DNA of 64,000 nucleotides, taken from NCBI GenBank assembly GCA_039545355.1, contig BCJJ01000015.1:496001-560000 (forward strand), in the 5' to 3' direction. Shown here piece by piece: positions 56,289-64,000 of the stretch; position 1 is the first letter of the stretch; each line of letters opens with the position of its first letter. A program made the position numbers and the translations under genes. Source of the DNA: Trichosporon coremiiforme (taxonomy: Eukaryota; Basidiomycota; Tremellomycetes; Trichosporonales; Trichosporonaceae). The notes beneath the pieces are model-generated. The model ran no database searches. It saw only the letters and a program-made list of their open reading frames with translations, and was not told where the DNA came from.

Positions 56289-59200
56289 ATGTCTGGGACC
56301 CACACCGGGCAAGACTCCTCAGCCTTTGCATCCTCTCCCGCCGGCCCAGCTCGCAAACCTCTACCGCACCCGCACCAGCAGCCACCACGAGTCGACCGCC
56401 AGCCCAGCTCCTCGACCGCAAACTCGCATTCCACTAGCCATTCTGATCACTACTTTTCAGATTGTCCCGCGTCCACAACATTAACCTCGCCTTTGTCATA
56501 CTCCAGCCCTAGAGCAAATAAACCGTCGACCGCCTTAGTCGGGACCCTCCAAACTCTACCAGAGACAGAGGACAAACCCACATTCGACAGCTCCCGAGTG
56601 ACAGGTCATCGGCAATTTAACAATAACAACAATAACAACAACAACCGCCGTCATTTCGCAGATCTTTCAGCGTTTCGCATTGACACCTCTGGCTCTTCGA
56701 CACCGACACTACGGCAGTCCCTTCCCCTACGATACAGCGACGACTCGCTGTCGACCCCGACACGAGCTCACTGCCGACTGCAGCCCTACTTCCAATCACC
56801 CTCTGTTGGTCCCCAGCCACCATTTCTTCCTAATCCACCATCGCCGCCTGGGCTCCCAAAAGAGATGCCCGAGGAGGGCAACTCTTCCGCTGAGGGCTCC
56901 TTCTCCGAGGCTCGCTACCCTCACGCTCCGGCCGTGAGCATCCCACCAGAGCGGTGGTTCTCACCACGGCAGTCGGACCTACCGCAAACACCGTCTGGAA
57001 GTCGGATACGTCGTGTGCCAGTACCTCTGGAGGATCCCCCATTAATAGCACGGAGCCCACAGGAGCATTCGCCGACTCGAGCAGCTGCCAGGAGTGCTCA
57101 GACGACACGACGACTAATCTCACAATGGGAGGAGACAACATCGGGCCCTTCGACGCCAAGTCGTGTGAGGATACCTCGCGGAGCCCTGTCAACACCAGCC
57201 CTTTTGGGTTCTCCGTCTGGCCTGACTTCCTCACCAGCTCGACGAGCTCTCTCTCCTGCTCTCGCCCCGCCTTCCCCAACTCCCTCATCATCACAACGAC
57301 AATCCTCATCTCAACCGCCGCCGTACCTGACGGACAAGCCTTTGCCGATCCCGACGCCTACGGCCGACTCGCCCAGCGCACGGCCACCGATACCGTCCGC
57401 ACGGCCTATCCCAGCATCAAAGCGCATGCCGTGGCCACCACCCGAGAAATCACGTCAGCAAGTGTCGCGGCCGCCTCCACTGTATACAATCGACAACAGG
57501 CAGGTGTCTCCTCCGCCGAATTCTTGGTCTCCGACGGATACCACGGACAAGAAGCGAAAAGCGCACGACTCCTGGTGGCAGCAACAGGAGACGTCGCCAT
57601 CTAAGCGGGGGATCAAGCCTGGAGCTGTCAAGCGCTCACCGTTTAGAGAACTGAAGGGCGTGTTTGCAGGTCTGCGACGGAAAAAGGGCGACACCTCACC
57701 AAAGAGAGCTCGGACATCGCCCCAGAAGCTCGGAGCACCAGGTGGCGAGGATGAGAGCGAGTGGTTCTCACCGCCAGTGACCACCTCGAATTTACCAGGT
57801 GGAATCGTATTTAAGCCCGATCGCATGGGCGACGAGGAGATGGGCGACGCCCAGTCCAATGGCAACGTGAGACAACAATTGTTTGGTACTCAGCTGACTG
57901 TTCCAGCCCCTCAGAAGTTCCCAGGCCATCTTTCTCGAGCCACTCAGAAGTGGATGGGGTTCATGGCAAACGGCATGGGCGAATCTCACGCGCGACCGAC
58001 TTGCCATCACGTACGCGCCTGCTTTCAACACGCCAGGGCTGCCGGCACCCTACTCGGCGATTCCCAGACCATCCATCGATGCACGCCCGAATGTGCAGAT
58101 CAACATGCGCGATGTCGCCGAGGTGCGATCCCTTCGACGCGACGAGATTCCAGGCCGTGGCATCCCTGTGCCTCCGGAAGGCTTCAACACCGAAGTGCTT
58201 GAGCTAGTGTTTAACGATGGCTCAAAGCGGTATATGGGAGTTGAAGGGGTGGATGGCCGGCTCAACTGGGTAAGCTCGATTTGGGACGACATTCTCTCCC
58301 TGAAACAAGGCAAGATCGACAATCCGATCCCGCCCCCGTCACCCATGTCGACCGCCTTCAACACGGCTGCTCCTTGGCAGGGACCATCCACCGCCCGCAT
58401 CTCCGAGGAGCGCGTCTCGGCCTCGAGTCCCGTTGGTCAGCCGCAAGTTCAGAAGATCGGCGGTCGATGGGTCGCCTCTCCTGATCTTGAGGTGCCGACG
58501 TTACATGGCCGCGGAGGACCGACCGGCGGTCCCGGGCTCGGAGAGGGTTTGATGGTTCGCTCGCTCCCCACGACGCCGCCGCTCGTTCCTGCCGACACGG
58601 ACACGAACCGCCACCTACTGCCGCCTATCTCACAGGAACCCTCTTTGTCTCTACGCGGAGCGTCTGCTCCTACCACTCCGACAAAAAGCACAATGACGGA
58701 CGAAGGTATTAGAGCGTTCTCGACGGACCCGACTGCGGACCCCGCACCGTCTCCTGGGCGAGCGCGGCCGCTTCCTGCGACCCCTAGGCCACCTACACTT
58801 CCTGCCTCTTCCATCAGATCGTTCCAGACAGCTCCGTCTCGCGCACCTGCGCCGGCTAGTCTGCGCGAGAGCGTTGTGGCCATGTTCAATGCTCAGAACG
58901 ACCAACGAGACCTGCACATTCCCCGTCGAACTCGTTCCTCAGCCATGGAGGAGCGCATCCGGGCGTGGCAGCCCAAGCCTGAGGACCGTCCGCCATCTCG
59001 CGCTCCGAGTCAGCGATCGATGACGAGCGTCTCGAGCTTCAACGACAGTGACCTCAACCCTTCTCGATCAGCCAGTCAGGTGCGCCGTCCGGACTCATAC
59101 ATGGCGTCCAACTCTGTCCTGCCCCTGGAGCAGCCACCGAAGGAGCTCCACCCCGTGCAGGAGGAAGTGTCGCCTCGGGAGAGCCTGAACAGCCATCACG

Positions 59201-62200
59201 CGGGCAACCCCAGCGAGCGTGCTCCATCAGAGTGGGTCACCCAGCTCATGACCACAACTGGACCGGCTCCTGACCCCGTTCGTCCTGCCGCTGCATGGGA
59301 ACCGCTCAACGTCAAGAAGGCTCTCCCTGATGACCCGACCGCTAAAGGACTGCCGGACCTCCCTACTCGTGCTAGGGCTTTCGAGCCCCTCGCTCGCGAG
59401 GGAGGGCCCTTTTCTGAAGGTCGACCGGGGTCCCGCGGCTCACGCGGTCCGTCGAGGGCGCCGTCACCACCGACGGTCCCGGAGGTGTCCGAGGAGTCGA
59501 CGGAGCCCAAGACCTCCGAAGTCTCCAAGGAAGACGATGGCTACCAGCCTCCGGTTCGCACGCTGCGGAACGTTTCTGCGGCTGCTCCGAATGTTCATCC
59601 CGCTCCTTCCGTCGCTCAGCAGTCGATGATTCCTTCTGCCATCGCGCCCACTATCGCTCCCACTGTCACCGACTCCGAGCGCACGCTTGCTCCTACTATT
59701 CCCCCCAGCAAAGTATCTTCCGTCGAGACCGAGACGCTCATCGCCACCCCCGTCCCGAATGCGCTTCTGTACACGCTTCCCGATGTCGAGGAGCCGAACC
59801 CGTGGCTGTCGGAGGTCGACGAGCCACAGACCATGGGCCGAGCTCGCTCTCCTAGCCCGACTACCTCTCGGGTCAGCCGCCGAGACGATGCCCCAACTCC
59901 CAGGGCTCGCTCTGCCAGCCCTGCGCGAGTCAGCCCTGTGCGAACGTACGGAAACGTAGGTCGGTCTCGTGACGGCAAGTCCACCGACGAGACGCCCAAG
60001 TCCAAGTCCAGGTCTCAGGACGAGCCTCACTCGCTGTCGCGCGTCACCAGCCCTCTCGGAGGTCCTCTGATCGGCAACCTCATCAGTCCGCTGAGTTCGA
60101 GCAACAAGACGAAGACGACTTCGGGCACTCCTGGACGACGAGCGTTCGGTACGCCGGGATCTGGCGCTCCCAGCCCCGCGCGCATGGGTTCTCGTCTCCT
60201 GGCCGTCGCCTCCATCTTCGAGCCTGACATCGTCAACCGCGTTGGCAGCACGCACCCCAGCGACTCAAGTGGCTCGAACATCAACGTCGGCCGTATCCCC
60301 GCGCCTCGACCTGTTCCCCTGCGGAGCCTCAACAGCCTGAATAACCTAATCATGGCTGACGAGTCGTCACGCGAGAACGAGGAGCAGGCACCCGCGTACC
60401 ACGACGCCTTCAAGGATGCCGAGGACAACAGGCACCCGTTCGAGTTCGACCCGAACCTGACCGAGAAGGAGGCGCTCGTCATGATGAACGAGAAGGAGAT
60501 GCTCAAGGCGCAGGAAGCCATGCTCTTGAGCCGCGAGCTCCCGTCTCTGCCCTACGACGAGCGGGACGCGTTCGAAGACGCCGATGCCGACGAGACCGCC
60601 TCCAGACTATACAATCAGGGCGGTTACCTCAAGGACATTGGCGCGACCACCCGAAGTGGTCCCGGTGTAGACGGTGCCGACGGTCCCCAGCGACCCATTT
60701 CGCCTGGTATGCGTCTCAACGAGCCGTACTACAACGGAGACTTCCACCGTGGCGGCCCGTACTATATCGAGTACCTTGACCCTCGCGAACTCCTGCCTCC
60801 AGAGCAGAGGAACCGCCCTGTTACGCCTCCAAGTGCTGTGTACACGGACGACTACGTCGACCCTCGCCGCGCTACTGTCGAGGATGCTGCTGACGAGGAT
60901 GGCGCGCACGAGTATGCTAGTGACAACGATGTGTACAAGCGCCTTCCTCTTCTCGGTCCTGACCTTCCTGACACCACGGACGAGAACTCGATCATTGAGG
61001 ACGAGGGGTCCTACGTCGACTTCGAGGCTGCCGAGCGCGAGCAGGAGCTGTACAACCGTATGGGCTACCTGAAGGACCTCCCTGCGATCGACTACGAGCG
61101 CGACAACCTTCTTCCTCCTGACCGTGTTTCTCTGCTCCTCACTGAAGGCGACGGCGGCAGCTCGGTGTTCGAGTCGGACGAGGACCAGTTCCTGCGCAAC
61201 CTCCGTAACACGGACTCGTCGGAGAGTCACTCGACGGTCACGACGAACAGCACAGCGCCTCCGATCCCGGACAAGGATGTTCCCGGCTTCAAGTACCCGC
61301 TTCACCAGGACATGACCGAGAAGGAGATTATGGACGACCACGCGCAGAAGGCGCTCGAGGACCCGCTACCTTTTCGTCCGCCGCCGATCTTCCCGATGCG
61401 TAACAAGAGCCAGGAGGAGATTGATAGAGACAATCTCCGCCGTCAGATCGACAACGGAACCGTCGTCCCGTCCGAGCGTGGCCGCTACGACGAGCCGCCT
61501 CGCACCTTTGCCAACGTGCCTCTATCGGAGGGTCGCCCCATCCACCACCACCACCGCCATCCCGTGCCGCCTGTCCCGCAGACGATCAACACGTTCAACC
61601 TCCCTGCTCCCCGTCCGGTCCCTGTCGAGGGCCTGCCATCTCCAGTCATCGGATGGGGCTCGCAGCACGGTGTCGGGTCTGCGGGACGTCGACCCCCCAC
61701 CGGCCTTGGTATTGGTGCGCCGCCTCGTCCCATCTACTCCCAGCACACGATCCCAGGCACCATGCCTGGTAGCATGCCGGTTGTTGGCTCGATGGGGCAC
61801 GGCCCGATGCCCGGCCTCGGCCCTTACTCAGGCTACGATGGCCGGACAGGCTACGGACACAGCCGCCGCTCAAGCAGCAGCTCGTCCTCGGATCACTCGC
61901 ACAAGTCCAAGAAGTCGCACAAGGGTCTGAAGCGTGGCCTCTTAGGCGTCGCGGCCGGTGCCGCCGCCGGTGCGCTGGCTAAGAAGTTCGTCGACGACCA
62001 CAAGGATCACGCCGAGCCGGTCGAGTTTGGGAAGAAGACGCCGAACCCGGAGGTCATCAAGATCGTCGAGTCTGACTCCAAGTCGAAGAAGAACGACGAC
62101 GACCGCCCGTCCAAGCTCCTCGGTAACATGCCCTCGTCCTCTGCGGTTCCGGCTGCCGCTGCTGCCGTTCCCGCCGCGGCTATCCCTTGGATGGGTGGTG

Positions 62201-64000
62201 GTGCGCCGTCCGTCGCTCCACCCCCCTCTGTTGCTCCTACGGCTGCCCCGACCGTCGTCCCCTACCCAGTCGCTGCTGTTGCTCCGCCTGTCGCTCCAAC
62301 AGCGGCTCCCGCTGCTGCGCCCGCTGCCGCTGCTCCGGCGGCTGCTGCCCAGCCCGCGACCACTGCTGCCAACGTGCCCATCAAGGACAACCCGAAGGGC
62401 ATTCCTGCGCCTCTCATCTTCTCGCGCCCCCCGGATGAGAGTGCAGGCGGCGGCAGTGGAGGCGGCGAGCCTCCGGTCCGGTCGTTCGGCAATATGGCTA
62501 CGGAAGACGACGCCGGAAACTCCGGCAGTGGTCCAAAGGCCTCCCGCAGCATCCTTAGGAAGGGTAGTAGCGGTCCGCCTGTGTCCTCCGTCGCCAACGT
62601 CCCCGGCGACAAGCCCGCTGAAAAGCCCGCTGAGGCTGCCGCCGCTGACAAACCGGCGAAAGCTGACAGCGGAGGTGGTGGCGGCGGCGGTGGTGGCCTC
62701 ATGGAGAAGGCATTGCCTGCCCTGGCCACTGCGGCCGGGGGACTCGCTGCCGGCGCTATGGCTCAGAAGGCGCACGACAAGGATGAGGAGAAAAGTGACA
62801 AGAAGGAGTCCAAGGAGAAGAAGGACGCGCCCAACATCGAGCCCAAGGGTACGGCCGCCGCGGTCGAATACGGCAACATGGCCAAGGAGAAGGACGCCCC
62901 GAAGGGCGATGCTCCGAAGGAAGCTGCTAAGGGGGCCCCAGCCGGTGACAAGCCCAAGGACGCCCCAGCCGGTGACAAGCCTAAGGACGCCCCAGCCGGT
63001 GACAAGCCCAAGGACGTCCCAGCCGGCGACAAGCCCAAGGACGTCCCAGCCGGCGACAAGCCCAAGGACGTCCCAGCCGGCGACAAGCCCAAGGACGCCC
63101 CTAAGGACGGCGCTAAGGGCGACGCACCAAAGGATGCCGCGAAAGACGCCGGCAAGGCTGCTGCTGGTGGTGCTGCTGGTGGCGCTGCTGGCAGTGCGGC
63201 TGCCAAGGACGCCCCTAAGGACGGCGGCAAGGGCGGCGACGGTGGTGGCGAAAAGAAGGCAGACCCGATCGCCGACATTTCGACGCAGCTGAATGAACTC
63301 CGTGCCGAAGTCCGCGAACTTGCCGTCAAGATCGGCGGTGGCGGCGCTGACGGCGCCATCCATCCCGACCTCTCCAAGCGCCTCGACACGATTGCGATGG
63401 ATATGGCCGGCGTGCAGAGCGCCCTGCAGGCCGTTGAAGCCTCGACTCTCCGTCCCCACCCGGAGCTGTCCGAGCGCCTCGATGCGCTCTCGAAGGGCAT
63501 GGCACCTGGCGAAAAGGCTCTGCCGCCCGCGCCAGGTGACCACGCGGACGGCATCCCCGGCGAGGTGCACCAGAAGCTCGACGCGCTCGCGGTTCTCATC
63601 CAGGTCATGCTCCAGCGCCAGAAGGAGCTCGCCGACGTCCAGGATGCGATGGCCGCCGGTAACATGGCTCCGGCCATGGCTAACATTGCTAAGGAGGGTC
63701 CAAAAGATGCTCCCGGCGGCGATAAGCCCAAGGACCCCCCTGGAGGCGACAAGCCCAAGGATGGCGCCGCTGCCAAGGACGCTCCGAAGGACGGGGCCAA
63801 GGGTGATGCACCCAAGGAGGGCGCAAAGGAAGCTGTCAAGGAGGCTGCCAAGGCCGCTGTCGCTGGCGCTGCCGGGGGAGCTGCCGGTGCCGCTGCTGCC
63901 AAGGACGCTCCGAAGGACAAAGCTGCCGGGGGTGGTGACAAGCCCAAGGATGCCGCTGCCGCGAAGGACGCCCCCAAGGATGCTCCGAAGGGCGGCGACA
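56289..64000 (+). CDS. Giant PH-domain protein with low-complexity and repeat regions (3' end outside window)
   Basis: Exon 1 56289-57866, a 40-nt GTGAGA...CAG intron, then one frame open from 57907 to the window edge: at least 2557 residues, with no stop codon seen. Order: Ser/Pro-rich N-terminus with a poly-Asn tract (9 Asn, about 56620-56646); a PH-like domain around residues 536-650 (PLRSGWGSWQTAWANL; INMRDVAEVRSLRRDE; LELVFNDGSKRYMGVEG; LNWVSSIWDDIL); and a long disordered Pro/Ser-rich region. An acidic segment (about 1360-1625) follows with repeated GYLKD and LLPP motifs, then Gly/Pro-rich and Ala/Gly-rich stretches (GVAAGAAAGALAKKF), six copies of a 9-residue PAGDKPKDA-type repeat, a predicted helical part (ISTQLNELRAEVRELAVKI) and further KDAPK repeats. 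Membrane-associated scaffold function is inferred from the PH domain; I do not recognise the family. A GTG at 56265 precedes the ATG in frame. Confidence 0.78.
62935..63096 (+). repeat. Six tandem 27-bp coding repeats
   Basis: Six head-to-tail copies of a 27-bp unit (GCCCCAGCCGGTGACAAG...) encode A/V-P-A-G-D-K-P-K-D. Copies 4-6 share GTC and GGC variants, indicating local duplication inside the giant PH-domain gene. Confidence 0.93.

Noticed and set aside
61942..63977. Long minus-strand open frames (542 and 404 codons) and a plus-strand 444-codon frame at 61958-63292
   Set aside because: They are shadows of the giant PH-domain gene. Its true frame is open through the whole region to the window edge, and the shadow frames are repetitive products of GC-rich codons.
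1..64000. CRISPR arrays, bacterial operons, riboswitches, prophage
   Set aside because: The window is clearly eukaryotic (spliceosomal introns, tRNA intron, fungal proteins), and no regularly spaced repeat array was seen.

Overview
This window looks like nuclear DNA of a basidiomycete yeast, most probably a Tremellomycete (Trichosporonales/Tremellales-like). The genes are GC-rich and intron-dense. Introns are mostly 34-60 nt, with GTGAGT donors, CTGAC/CTAAC branch sites and CAG acceptors. The content is typically fungal: chitin synthase, GH18 chitinase, MCH-type and sugar MFS transporters, MUS81, a ribosomal protein gene whose first coding exon is only the ATG, and a tRNA-Trp with an anticodon-paired intron. 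Ambiguous bases at 26240-26268 suggest a draft assembly. Species assignment is inference.

Region by region. (1) 1-19660 is gene-poor. It holds one clear host gene (a PCL/PHO80-type cyclin, 6699-8014), one orphan exon-like remnant (about 9735-9844), and a complete Tc1/mariner element (15234-16990) with matching terminal inverted repeats, a TA duplication and an intact intron-containing transposase. (2) 19661-26463 carries an MCH-like monocarboxylate transporter (-), tRNA-Trp (-), a NAA38/LSMD1-like LSm protein (+) and a Gln-rich single-pass membrane protein (-). (3) 26464-30189 has no gene I can support. (4) 30190-42419 is a run of five minus-strand genes: a small Myb/SANT protein, a sugar/polyol transporter, MUS81, a CrtYB-like lycopene cyclase/phytoene synthase fusion, and GTP cyclohydrolase I. 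(5) 42780-47279 has ribosomal protein eL43 (+), an O-methyltransferase (+) and a Lys-rich/Cys-cluster protein (-). (6) 48751-55333 is a convergent chitin synthase (+) / GH18 chitinase (-) pair. (7) 56289 to the window end is a very large PH-domain protein (+) that runs off the edge.

Functional links: chitin synthase and chitinase are a plausible cell-wall pair. The other neighbours do not form an obvious pathway; the CrtYB-like gene has no phytoene desaturase or cleavage-oxygenase partner here. Gene models were built by hand from splice signals, reading-frame phase and family conservation, and nearly every exon junction given below closes in frame. The most notable observations are a CrtYB-like protein with altered catalytic motifs, a chitinase with 7-nt and 8-nt microexons plus an in-frame His/Pro/Gln-rich frame directly after its stop codon, the intact mariner element, and the giant repeat-bearing PH protein.
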